Below are positions 11,251-23,267 of a stretch of 30,000 nt of DNA, one piece after another. Origin of the DNA: Sphaeroforma sirkka (lineage: Eukaryota; Opisthokonta; Ichthyosporea; Ichthyophonida); the NCBI GenBank assembly GCA_001586965.3, contig LUCW03001386.1, positions 1 to 30,000 of the forward strand, read 5' to 3'. The translations under genes were made by a program, and so were the position numbers. Every line of letters begins with the position of its first letter. Positions within the stretch are counted from its first letter, which is position 1. The notes below the pieces were generated by a model, which had not been told where the DNA came from, did no database searches, and saw nothing but the letters and a program-made list of their open reading frames with translations.

Positions 11251-11456
11251 TAACGAAATAGCACTTCTCGGATCGCCGGACACCAACGACTTAAAATCAT
11301 TTTATTCGTGTAATCGATGAAAACCAAAAGAAATCAGTAAAAACCCCACACGTGGAGCTAAATTCTGTACATCTCTCTGACCTCAGTTTGAAAAAGGGAA
11401 TCTCCTAGGGGATTTTCACTGCATATTGTGGACGGAACGCGATATCGTGCCATAAG

Positions 11457-11712
<256 letters not shown>

Positions 11713-11783
11713 GCATGCATGCACATGCACATACGCATACATACATACAACATATTAATATATATATATATATAATGTAGCAC

Positions 11784-11814
<31 letters not shown>

Positions 11815-12048
11815 TGATGTAGTGTCTACAGTGGTATCGCTGTTTAAATTCGGGTACACCGAGGTCGATTAGTGACGTAAGTGCCTAGATTAATATTGCT
11901 CATTGATTGAAATTGGATAATAAGAGTACCGGTCAAGAATACAGTACATGGTTTGTGATAACGAGCTATTTGCATACATGTAATCAGGCTGTCAACACAA
12001 CAATTCAGGCATGTATAGAATAAAAGTTATTTACGAAGCAGATAGATT

Positions 12049-12075
12049 TGATATATATATATGTATATATATAAA

Positions 12076-12112
<37 letters not shown>
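12049..12112. repeat. (TA)n microsatellite
   Basis: About 60 bp of TA dinucleotides with a few ATG and AAAT interruptions. Confidence 0.9.
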
Positions 12113-12114
<2 letters not shown>

Positions 12115-15100
12115 GATTCTACGGTCAAATACTACCTCTCAGAGATACAGGGGCAAGATCATACAACAGGGGTTTCCAGTCGTTTCACATGGGTGGTTGT
12201 CACAATTTGTGCAAATAACCGCTATTCACAAGTTTAGAATCCATCGCCAATTTTAATACGTCGCGGATTATTATATGACATGATATGCAAGAAGGATGAG
12301 CGTCTGTAAATGTTTGTTTCTAGAGGAGCCCACATTCATTTGGATTGTATCTGTATATTTGTCTATGCGCATTCATGACGCGTGCAATATATTTCACTCA
12401 CTTTATACTATACATAGCAATGGTCTTAGAGTTTATTACCTTTGGGTGACCGTTGAAAATTTGTGCTGAGAACCGCACAACTGTATAATTTTATGTATCG
12501 TCGCAAACATATTATCCTGTACGATGGCTTTGAATTTTGATACCTGTCCCGACTGAGGATAGATTGATTTGAACTGTGTGCTTTCCGGAGCTAGTATGAT
12601 GACCCATTCATATTGCGTAGCTGTTATAATCTGGTATAACGACCTATGTCTCGGGTGAAATTGATTTTAGTATGCCGGCACCCCTGGAAGCCGTCGCTGG
12701 TGAGGAAAAATGGATTTTTCAAAGAGGGTAATGATGCATTCATCAATGTTGATAGGCGCGTGTTTATGTATATGACTACATCGTTCCTTGTCTTTTTTAA
12801 AAACAGGGCTATGACTAGATACTAGTACACATTCAACAAACCATAGCCATTTTGTATATTTGAGGTGACTATAAAATATGAACAACCATAGAGCCTTACA
12901 GGCGATACATTTTCTATTTTTCCATGACAATCTACGGCATTCTCAGAATTTCTTTTTTAAAGGAGTTTCGTTTGACGTGTTGACATTTCTTTAAAAATAG
13001 TTATTATGTCAATACATATCTTAACACCACATACGAGTGCCATTGCTCTCTAATATTGCATTTGAGCATTGCATGACAAATACAGTATTTGCTAGACAAC
13101 TTAAGACTATGCTCACCTGGCTTGGGATCCGCAACTTCACTATCGGTATGCTTAGCGGCACATAAAGACGCATGTGTGCATAAAATGTGTGTTCAATGTG
13201 CTAGTAGCTTTTCTACTATGGCGTTGGTGGAAGAGACTGAAGTGAAGTGTCCGAATGTGCGGCTGTTGATCTTGTTTCTGTTTCACTGTTTGGCAGTGTG
13301 GACGAGTTAGTGCATGAGAATTTGGACTACAATTGAACTGTATTTTATATATTTGTACAAACGTTGAATTTGAACAGCATCTTAAAAATGACTTGGGATA
13401 TATAGTGCTATGACTAAACCAGTACCTTTATTATCAGTAGTTGCAACATGTACAGTCCCAGTATGTCGCTTGTGTACAGGCATGTGCGCTCTTTGCTTGT
13501 GTGTATCGGATGTGCATGTGTCAATCGCCCGGTTGCGAAGCACTGGTGGTGGACAGAACTCCGCATATGCCCTTGGTGTACAGAAACTGAGTGTGTGAAC
13601 TGTGTATATATCCAAGTTTTCTATCGGACGAAGCCGTTGTGGGGTGCAACCGTAACACTGCATCGAATACTCACCTTGCGTTTTATACACGGGCTGCAAG
13701 GGTTAGCTACGTGTTCGGTACATGCATGCATAGGTTACGTGCATGTTACGAGTGTGTGATAGATTGCGTTGCTTTTTTCATTGGAAGGGTATGACTCTCA
13801 CATATCACATATGCCATACGCGTGCAGCCAAATTCGTAGTCTATATTTGGTTTGAAGATGTGCAACTTCATTTCATCACACACTATTCCAAATCTTAATA
13901 GTTGTGTCTATGGAAGTTATTTTTAGTCTCTGTATACTGTGGTGATGGCGACCAGGTCAATTTATATCATTCACACTGTAGACTTCAAAACGAAAGCCTG
14001 CACGCGTTCCAATGATTACAGCTACAGCTGATGATTGCCCAATAGCGAGGCCGGCATATACACCACTACACGCGATATATGGTGTCTTGGCTTTATGTGT
14101 TCTCACCTCGGCTGTATGTTAGGCAGTTCTGGTCGTGCCAGTTTGCTCGGTCAGACTGGATTTCTTGTGTGTTTTATTGTGGCATGTATTGGCGTATGTG
14201 CTACGAGATATTCGATTGGGTTACGAGCGGTATCGCATATCTTTGGAATGGTTTACCCTTGGTCCAAACACAGCTGGGCATATATCCTGGTGCTAGTTAC
14301 TATCACAGACGACTTTTGGGTACTTCTGATGTACACGCTGGCTCCTATTTATCACTAGATTGTTCATATCTCAACCGCATTCGTATCTAGCATCAATTAG
14401 TGCACAATTGAACACAACGCGTCTCCTCACACACTACATCTGCATTACACGCACTCGTTTATACGGCAGGTAAAGACAAATTTTTCAGATTCTTCTTTCT
14501 TTGGTCGTGATAATGACTGTCAATGCCTTGCGCTGTGATGCGGATGATGAGTCCTGTGTACAGGAGAACACCGACAGACCGGTACCTTATACACACACAT
14601 ATATATATATATATCTGATCTTTTGTTTTATACAATATATGCTATAGACAATAGGGGTAGCTGTGTAGCCCCATGCCTGTGTTTAATTTGCTCTCTGGAG
14701 CGTTGTACGGGCCAAGCCACCATACAATCTGAAGCAATAGGCATCGTCTATATAATGGACATATGCTCAGTGCCACCTTACACTGTGTATTAGTCATCAT
14801 ATGAACTCATACCCTACCAATCTTCTTACTTTTCCCGCTTACATGTGGTCGTATCGCGATGGTATTGTGGATACTCTGGTGCTATGGCTTTTTGTTACTG
14901 TGCATTTGGTGGTGGTGGTTTATACTTTCTCCTAATATACACATAAACGGTTTACATAAACGTACATTTGCACCTCCTGTGCTTGTTTATCTTCATGTGT
15001 TGCACTTGTGGTGCTGCAATATGTGCTTGTCGGCTGCACATTCATTCGTCTGTACCAACTCTACACGACACCTACCCACATGTATTGCCTTCATTTCAAC

Positions 15101-15333
15101 CTAAACTTGTGCATATGTGTGTTTATGTATCAACATGTGTTTGCATGGGTACTTACACTGGCTATATACTCCCATCCCCTCCTACCACTTGGATGCGATG
15201 TTATTTGTGTGCACGTATATACACCTTCGTCTATACACACCCGCGTGTCTGTGTGCATGACCCTATTGTGTCCACGCTTGTGACCATGCTGGAAACACAG
15301 TAGGTAGGCCTTTAACGTCCTACTCAACATCAG
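12113..15333. other. Intergenic or upstream region, no convincing exon
   Basis: Several open frames of 60-110 codons exist but have no domain, and their composition is Cys/Tyr/Val-rich from TG- and TA-rich DNA. The first coding exon and promoter of the downstream fumarate reductase must lie here, because its first recognised exon needs one upstream base to complete a codon. One weak candidate start is the ATG at 14513 (MTVNALRCDADDESC), which could use a donor at 14,556. A short TA tract lies at about 14,595-14,615. Confidence 0.4.
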
Positions 15334-18300
15334 CACCTCTACACGCCCCCATCCGAAAGGTTATCGTTGTAGGAAGTGGGTTGGCCGGACTCTCTGCGTC
15401 GATTGAGGCGTACAATGCTGGAGCGAGCGTCATTCTGGTAGAGAAAGAACCACGGTAAGGCCCATATGGAGCGCTGCCTGGTTATGGGTGTATGCGATTG
15501 CATCTGTTGTGGGTGTCTGCATTTTCTATTGTATTTGTATGAACTTGTAGGTTTATGTGCCAACGCGTATGCATCTAGAGGGAGTGTTTGCATACTATAT
15601 TTTCTGTGTTAAAAGGTATGGACTTATCAGTCTACGTATAGCTATAAATATATATATATTGTGCGTGTGTATTTGTGTGTGTGTGTGTGTGATTTTGTGC
15701 GCGTGCGTGTGTGTGTGTGTGTGTTTGTGTGTGTGTTTGTGTGTGTGTGTATGTGTGTGTGTGTGTATGTGTGTGTGTGAATTTATATATATATATATAA
15801 ATATAAATGTGTGTGTGTGTTTTTTTTTGCTACTTGTCAAAGCGTATGTCGCACGATCATGTTGCTCAAGGCACAGCTCTGTTTATGAATCTATATTACA
15901 GGGTGGGAGGAAACTCAGCGAAAGCTACATCTGGTATTAATGGCGCTGCATCTAAATATCAGAAGAACGCTGAGATCGACGATAGCGTTGGTACCTTCAA
16001 AAAAGACACACTAAGGTAAGAAAAGTATCTTTAAACAGACCAAATACCACGTCAGATACGTTTTGGATTGGCCAGCGTTAGTGTGTCAAGGAAAGAATAA
16101 GAATTCGTGCTCCTATGTGATTTATGCTCACTTTCTATCCGTCAGTGTAATTCGCATTCTACTATTTCATTAGCCTCTAGGCACAACACACGTGTTTAAT
16201 AAGGCAACATCAACATCGCTCTAAACCACCCTCTAAGCTATCTCCAACTTCAATTTTAATCAGCTCTGGAGATGGCCTGTGTGTGGAGAGTCTAGTAGAC
16301 CTACTGGCAAATAACAGCGCCAGTGCCATCGATTGGGTCTCCTCCTTTGGCGTTGAGCTGAGCAACATCGTTTTCATGGGTGGACATTCGGTATGCGTAC
16401 GCGTGATTCCTTGGTTCGATCTGTACCCTGTTGTATGTGTACACATATAGTCTGTCTGGTTTCCTATAACTGGTTATTGATATATACCACACTAGGGTCA
16501 CGTATCCTTCCTGCTTCGCATAGCTTTTTATTTGTGTACACGCACAGCGTGCCTGCTTTCATGTAGCTGCTAATCGATACTTGCTATAGTCGAGGCAATA
16601 CTCGCATATCTTTCATATGACTTGTTTTTGAACCACCAATATAATACACACCTCCGCTTGAGGATTGTTTTCAAGTACTCCTGCTCTAGTTTATGTGCAA
16701 TTACATGGTCTTCTTTTCCCGGGGGGGGGGACAACTGCTATAGGAAAGTTTTAGATTTGCATTCTTCTTCTTGCGATTGAAAACTTCTACCGCGGGTTAG
16801 CAAATCCTGCCTACACACAACTGCTCTGTTGCTCTTGCATAGGTATACGTACATATCGTCCCTATAGCTTATTGTTGATATGACTGTTCTACGGTAGGAT
16901 GTTCCCGCTTAAACTTGTAGTTAGAAACTACTGCGCTATAGTAGGTGTACGCACATGTGCTACTTATGATATGTCATGTGTCACTACCCGTCCAGCGGAT
17001 GTGCACTCACATGCTTTTTAGTTTAGCTTGGTATTGAACACCACTACTCCAGGCTTAGGTATTCCATTGCAGCAACAGACTAGGTCCATGTTGGCCTCGG
17101 CAGATACGCATCGCCCAATTTATCTGCAGTATTAGCGATCACTGACCACAGTGAAACGATAAAATTGCTTGCTTCATTTCGGTTCCTACTCATACTGACA
17201 GCAACAACAAACAACTGTAGTATCACATACATAATTGTGTTTGTTTCAATTAGCATTCATAATCACTCATACGGCAACCACGAACACTGACTATGAGGAT
17301 GTATTCTATTGCTGACCTTAATTCATATACAAATTATACTTGCAGCAACAACGAACACATAGAGAACCAGCCAGACCCGATGGTAAACCCAGTCCCGTAG
17401 GCTTCAACATTGTGAGTGCGTTGAGAAAACACGCTGAAAGTCTAGTTGGAGGTATGTGGTTATATATATATATATATCGATTTTCAAACATGTCACGAGT
17501 TTATGTCGATTCATATGAATTTTTGTCCAAGTTAGTAACTAGGTTTATTATCACTAACCTGATTTCAACAGACAAATTCGCTATCAAGACTGGTACTAAA
17601 GTAGAACGGCTCATAACGACGAAGGCTGAGGAGGACAATGTGGCGAGCGGCGTGCAAGTCTCAGATAGTGACGGAAATGTAAGTCCTGTATTCGAACTGA
17701 TATATATATATATATGTGTGTGTGTGTCTGTGTCTGTGACTGTGTCTGTGTCTGTGTCTGTGTCTGTGTCTGTGTCTGTGTGTTTCTACATACATATACA
17801 GTCAAAATCAGTTACACACATATACGTTAACGTACTCACATGCATACTTGTGTGATCTTTATCTCCATCAGCGTGAAGAGCTTCTTGGCACAGTTGTCTT
17901 GGCAACCGGTGGCTATGGCAACGATCATACTGACTCCTCGCTTTTGCAGGAATTCAAGCCTGAAGTCGCGAATCTTCCGACTACCAACGGACGTATGTGA
18001 TGTCCACGTGAGCGTCTACTGCTGTGCTTGTGTGTATGTGTGGTTGTGAGTATACTGATTTGTCCCTACTGAGATACCTACACGCGCCTAAAGCGTCGGC
18101 CCCGTCATTGATACATCGCTGATGCAAATGAACAATTTGAGTGGTTGTATCTAAAACCTTAATCCAGTTGCTATTTATTGGGCATATCTCGTAAGTAATT
18201 GGGTATTAACCACAAAATTCGCCCTGATTCTCGTATCCATAGCCTTCGCCGCGGGTGAGGGTGTGAAGATGGGTCGGGCTATTGGGGCGCAACTGATGCA

Positions 18301-20680
18301 TATGGATAAGGTGCAAATCCACCCCACTGGGTTCATTGAGGTGACTGACCCCAACTCTGCGAGCAAGTTCTTGGCCCCTGAAGCGCTCAGAGGCTCGGGT
18401 GGCATCCTTTTGAATTCAGGTAGGATAGGTTATATGACGGGATATATAGTAAGATATGTAGTATCGGATGTTGGAGGACTTTTAGGTGTACCCTATATTT
18501 TGAATCGGGCTAGGGCTGCTTCATCTGTTTCGCTGAAGGTGTGATATCATATGCTGACGGAACATGTGATAGCGGATGCTGTGTTCTTGGAATGCACGTG
18601 AATGTATTTTCTTCTGTACTTCGACCGGGGATTGAAGTAATTAAAGACTCGCAAGTATACTGACAGGTCCGTTGATCTGAATCATTCAAAGGTTCTGGCT
18701 GGGTTTTACTCACGTACCTAGTGTCCTATCGCGGTCGCGCACGGTTGCTCACGCACATCAAAATATCTGCAATTATCAAACATACACAAAGTATCAACAC
18801 ACACAAACAAACGGATGCCATAACACAACGCACTAGCACATACGTACACATGAGCGCCAACACACACGCCCTGCGGGGAACCGAGCACGCACGCACGATG
18901 AATACAGACACTAACTTGCGTCATACACGCATACACGGCTCACCCCTTGTCCTACCAGAGGGCAAGCGCTTCACCAACGAACTCGGGCGCAGAGACGATG
19001 TGACGGCTGCTATCTTCGCGCAGAAGACCACCCTCAAAGGCGTGGACAACTCCCCATCCGTGGCCTACATGCTGCTGAACGAGGCCATGTGCGATAAGTT
19101 TGGGCAGCCAAATCTAGGGTTCTACAAGTTCAAGAAACTGGTCAGGCCTGTGGAGTCGCTGAAGGACCTGGCCGAGGAAATGGGTGCGGATGTCGAGGTA
19201 CACACAGTGTGTTGTGTGTGGTGTGGTGTGGTGTTCGGAGGCTATGCTTTCAGAGTGTTAGAGGTATAGGGTTTAGGGGTGGAAAGGTAAGATCTGTTGA
19301 ACGACTTTGCGGAGAGATGGGTGCGGTTGCCTGGGTATATGCATTGTGCTGTGTCGTGTGTGGTGTGGTGTTCGGAGGCTATGCTTTCAGAGTGTTAGAG
19401 ATATAGGGTTTAGGGGCGGAAAGGTAAGGTCTGTTGAACGACTTTGCGGAGAGATGGGTGCGGTTGCCTGGGTATATGCATTGTGTTGTGTTGTGTGTGG
19501 TGTGCGAAGGCTGCGCTTCCAGGGGTTTAGGGGGTTGGAATTCAGGCCTTAGAGATCTTTCCCGAGGATACGAATGCTAGTGTGTAGGTACAAAATGTGT
19601 CACGCCATAGGAAGGCCGGCTTTGCGAAGTCATGACCCTCCAGGCTGTGAACACGTAGGGTTTTCGGGTTTTAGGAGAACGCCATTGTATGCACAGCTCG
19701 TACACGCACATTCAACTCTTCTGCTCGCTCTTGTTATGTTGTTATCAACAGACCCTGAAGGAGACCCTCAGCAACTACGGCAAGGATGCGGATCCATTTG
19801 GCAAGAAGGTCATTCCCTACACCTTCAACGCAGACTCCGACAAGCTCTGTATGTGTGAGTCTCTGCCAACTGTGTTTCTACTATGCATTATATCTTGGGG
19901 TATTATAATTTTAAAACCTAAACCCGGCCTTAAACTGTGTACTCACTGGCGGATTCATCTCACCGTATCCAATTGTTAACACTACACCGTGGGAGGTTTA
20001 AGCCTAGACACCCAGGCAAGCATCCTGGCTAAAGACTTGCCCACTCATCGCCTTGTGCATATAAACTATACCATCTATACAGGGGTTGCCGTCATCACGC
20101 CTGCCATCCACTACACCATGGGAGGTCTGAGTATCAACACCCAGGCCAGCATCCTGGCCGATGGCTCCAACAGACCCATCAAGGGACTGTACGGCGCAGG
20201 AGAGGTGACCGCTGGGGTTCACGGCGGCAATCGTCTGGGTGGCAATTCGCTGCTGGAGTGTGTGGTACGTAAAGTGTGTGGTCATAGTGACGCAAGCGTG
20301 GCTGTAGCCTGCGTGTGTGTGTATCACTGTAGTGTGTGTGTGTATATATCACTGGAAGGGATGGGTTCGTAAGTCTTAGCTATAGTCTGCGTGCGTATAT
20401 ATACAGGCCATATGATTGACAGTGTGAATGTGCCTGTGAGCGTGTATGTGCACTATGCGACAATCGACTTGATCTGCAGTGTGGATTACGGTCTATTTCA
20501 GTAGGTCTCCAAATGTATATACACAATGTACGCAGTGATACATTGACATGCTGCTCATTTGCATTTGCTGTTTGCTATTTGTTTCAATAGGTCTTTGGGC
20601 GCATCGCGGGCAAGTCTGCCGCTTCCTACACACAGGACAACTTGGCATCTGCCAAAGAACTCTACGAGCCTACCGAGTAA
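15334..20680 (+). CDS. OSM1-like: FAD-dependent soluble fumarate reductase (Osm1/Frd type), 11 exons recognised
   Basis: Reduces fumarate to succinate using bound FAD. Yeast relatives act in the cytosol, ER or mitochondrion and help reoxidise flavins under low oxygen. Exons (all GT-AG with matching phases): 15334-15454, 15902-16015, 16264-16390, 17346-17451, 17572-17678, 17872-17992, 18243-18419, 18959-19197, 19752-19848, 20083-20264, 20591-20680 (TAA). Together they give about 493 residues, the usual family length. The N-terminal FAD-binding motif is [18 protein letters not shown], followed by [13 protein letters not shown]. Next come SGDGL, GGHS then RTHREPARP across an exon join, [29 protein letters not shown] with the substrate-region His, [33 protein letters not shown] and [19 protein letters not shown]. 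The active-site His and Arg regions look intact. The start codon exon was not found, so targeting is unknown. Introns hold microsatellites and duplicated splice junctions. Confidence 0.95.
15661..15822. repeat. (TG)n microsatellite in fumarate reductase intron
   Basis: TG-rich tract of about 160 bp with TTTG and TATG interruptions, including a short TA block at 15,783-15,805. It lies between the exons ending at 15454 and starting at 15902. Confidence 0.9.
17699..17783. repeat. TA/TG plus (TGTGTC)n intronic microsatellite
   Basis: It starts 20 bp after the donor at 17,679: a short TA block, a TG block, then about ten TGTGTC/TGTCTG-type hexamer units. It lies within the intron 17,679-17,871. 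Confidence 0.85.
19160..19530 (+). repeat. Three tandem copies of a fumarate reductase exon tail plus 5' splice site
   Basis: The real exon ends at 19197 (GAG|GTACAC). The block starting tgaaggacctggccgagg at 19,160 recurs at about 19,298 and 19,435 as tgaacgactttgcggag, with a period of about 137 bp. All copies share atgggtgcgg, a GT donor-like site and the TGTG-rich intron start. The second and third copies are nearly identical to each other and diverged from the exon. The unit therefore spans the last ~38 bp of the exon and the first ~100 bp of the intron. Confidence 0.85.
19950..20160 (+). repeat. Decayed duplicate of the start of a fumarate reductase exon inside the preceding intron
   Basis: Sequence 19,981-20,035 (actacaccgtgggaggttta...) closely matches exon sequence 20,110-20,163 (ctacaccatgggaggtctga...), with a period of about 129 bp. 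The copy still reads [14 protein letters not shown] where the exon reads [14 protein letters not shown]. The similarity extends upstream over the acceptor region. The copy is cut off from the coding phase and is probably not spliced in. Confidence 0.88.
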
Positions 20681-20852
20681 CCCCGAACACCTCCAAGAGT
20701 AACTCCCGGAGGCACAGGGCAGCTTCAACTCACCATTGATAAGTTGAGTCACCACTCTTGATAGAGCTGTGCTGGCTGGACAGACCAAAGTACCGACCCA
20801 GGCAAGGCCCTACGGAATCTACAGTGAACGAGACTAGATATATAAATATACG

Positions 20853-20921
<69 letters not shown>

Positions 20922-21000
20922 GTGTGTGTGTGTGTGTGTGTTACGAATGATAAGCGTCTTACTAGCCAGCTCAAAGCCTCTCGAGCATTGAGAGTAGTTT
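20681..21000 (+). other. 3' flank of fumarate reductase with TA/TG microsatellite
   Basis: After the TAA at 20678-20680 there is a short GC-richer stretch (ctccaagagtaactcccggag, with a CTCC/GGAG stem), then (TA)n at about 20,852-20,918 and (TG)n at 20,921-20,940. Possible AATAAA polyadenylation signals occur at 21,203-21,208 and 21,244-21,249, but both lie in a repeat. Confidence 0.5.
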
Positions 21001-21129
21001 CATAGAGTATATGACGTTGGCATTAAAACGAATTGATAGCAATTCTAGTGACTATAAGTATTGCATATCAATTACCACTGAAACACATTTATGGCATGTG
21101 TCTTCACTTTAAACGCTTCACATCAAAAA

Positions 21130-21440
21130 TCCATGACACACATTCGTTATATCTGTTGATGACTCATTGCTATTACCAACTATGAGCTTTCAATTCTGTT
21201 ACAATAAATAGGGTTTGTACTTTTCTTGCTCGCCCTCTATTGCAATAAACCATGACACACACACAAACCAATCGCGAGGCTCCATATCCAATATTCTCTG
21301 ACTCATTTTTCGGAATCCTCGTTGATCCCTCATTGCTTCACCAACAACGAGCTACCAGTCCGCCTATAATAGACGTACTTAAACTTTCTAGCTCGTTTTC
21401 TGTTGCAATTAACCTTGACACACAAAAAAAACATCCCCAA
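21130..21440. repeat. Two-copy diverged tandem repeat, about 174-bp period
   Basis: tgatgactcattgctattac near 21,158 and tgatccctcattgcttcac near 21,332 are followed in both copies by an ...acgagct/atgagct block. Each copy ends in ttgctcg...ttgcaat(a)aa...gacacac (21,226-21,262 and 21,390-21,424). No coding content is recognised. Confidence 0.65.
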
Positions 21441-21624
21441 CCACGCAAACATGGGGAGACATACATGCTTAGCCACAGTAGGCAATATCCATCGGTGTTT
21501 CTAGTATTCCACCGAACACGGTCAGTGGGCGCGGTGAGTTGCTGAATTTCTATGGACGTCCACCCACTCCTAGCCGACTACACTGGAGCCAGTATCCTAT
21601 TTCTCCCCACGGGTGCCCATCCAT

Positions 21625-22150
21625 GGGCCAAATAAGTCGCCAGATGTTCAGCGTACAGTCTAACGTAACTTTTGGCCTTGGGTGACTTGCGAGCATTAGG
21701 TCCGGTGGGGACAGAAAGCATTCACTACAGTTTGCTGACTAGTTGTTTCTGAAACAAGCCACCAATTTGTCTCAGGAGTTTAAACTGTAGTCTAGCGTAT
21801 TTTCGGTGCGACTTACCTATGAGGATTATGTGCAGTGTAAACACAGTGTTCATGTTTTTTGTTTTGTTTTTTTCTAAACTAAGACCCTTTTTTTACTTCC
21901 ACAGGGGTCTAATAAGGGCCAATTTATCACAGGAGTTTAAGCTGTACAGTTTAGTGTCCTTTCAGTCCGACTTACATACGAGGATTGAGTGGGATGCAAA
22001 TAAAGTATTCATATTTATTCTTTTATTAGTTTTGTTTCTGAAATAAGCCCTTTTTTTTGCTTCCACGGGGGGTCTATATACGGGCCAATTAGTCGCAGGA
22101 GTCCACACCTTGCAGTCTAGCGTATCCTGTGCGCGACTACCTCTCAGATT
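21625..22150. repeat. Four diverged tandem copies, about 140-165 bp each
   Basis: Each copy starts near 21,625, 21,763, 21,917 and 22,082 with a form of gggccaat..gtcgcagga. It continues through cagtctagcgta and ends in gcgac(tt)ac. Copies 2-4 also share a T-rich block (gttttgtttctgaaataagcc) and a purine-flanked ttccac(a)gggg. Divergence is substantial. No protein or RNA gene is recognised. Confidence 0.75.
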
Positions 22151-22689
22151 CTTTAGGCTGTACACCGCGTGAGGAAGCTTGGCCAGTTCCGATCTGTGGT
22201 AGTTTAGGGTTCAAGGTTTTAGGTTTTGGGATTTTTATGTGACAGCCTCCTGAAATAGAACAATTTTTTGAGATGTGACCGAAAAAAACGATGTTTAAGA
22301 TGGTGTGTATTATGGGTGTATTTATGAAGCTTCTCTGAGCTTTTGTACGACATATTACATGAATGGCATAGCCTTCTAAATTGAACATGAATTGGTATGG
22401 ATTCATTGCGATCTGCAAGGGGTGTCAGGGACACTACTCGTATGTGCGTAAATGTGCGCTAAAGGAATGTTTATGTGAAATGTATTCGGTACGCATGTAA
22501 ATGTATGTCAGTGAGACATGTACATGCATTTTTTACCACTTAGATATGTACGGATGCAGAAACTATAGCACTATTAGGCCATGCCAATACTTATAATAAG
22601 TATAACAATGCCTTGAAACCGTCAACACTATCGTAAGGGTACTCCATCGACCAGAGTCCGAGATGCCTATGCGGAACAAGATCACCCGT

Positions 22690-23190
22690 AATGAATCAGT
22701 TCAATTAATTCAGTATTAATATGAAACTGGAAAACGCACCAATGGCATCACCAGTACCAAATCAGATAAACTAATTCAAAAACTAATTTTCAAAACACCA
22801 TTAGCATGGCATCACTAAATCAGAGCAATTAATTCAGATATGATATGAAGCTAACAAAAAACAACAATTGAATCATCAGTACTAAACTAGATCAATTAAT
22901 TAGATATTAATATGAAACTAAAAAATACACGAATGGCATCATCAGTACTAAATCAGATCAATTAAATCAGATATAACTAAGGAACTAACAAACAACAACA
23001 ATTGAATCATCAGTACTAAACTAGATCAATTAATTAGATATTAATATGAAACTAAAAAAGAACACGAATGGCATCATCAGTACTAAATCAGATCAAACAG
23101 TTTAGATATTAATATGAAATTAAAATAAACGCATTAATGTCATCACCATTACTAAACCCGATCAATTAATTCAAATACGATAACCAAAGG
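22690..23190. repeat. Satellite-like tandem repeat, ~67-bp monomers in ~134-bp dimers
   Basis: The phrase agatcaattaattagatatt and the phrase atggcatcatcagtactaaa alternate through the block. The dimer starting caattgaatcatcagtactaaa near 22,864 recurs near 23,000, a period of about 134 bp. The block lies immediately downstream of the RdRP stop, so it probably includes its 3' UTR or the intergenic spacer. Confidence 0.8.
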
Positions 23191-23267
23191 CACACCTATA
23201 CAAATAACCCGGGGACAAGAGCTGTATTCCCAGGACAAACGTCAGTCCTACTGACTTGGCATGGACG

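Noticed and set aside
14035..14390. Two overlapping ~105-codon frames with membrane-like composition
   Set aside because: Both frames of the same DNA look equally plausible, with no domain or homologue recognised. They are most likely chance frames.
14859..15104. Hydrophobic Trp/Leu-rich frame that might be a signal peptide for the fumarate reductase
   Set aside because: It ends in a stop, has no clear donor in the right phase, and its composition comes from TGG/TTT-rich DNA.
21200..21250. AATAAA motifs as polyadenylation signals of the fumarate reductase
   Set aside because: They are more than 500 bp past the stop, within a duplicated repeat in AT-rich DNA. They cannot be told from chance.
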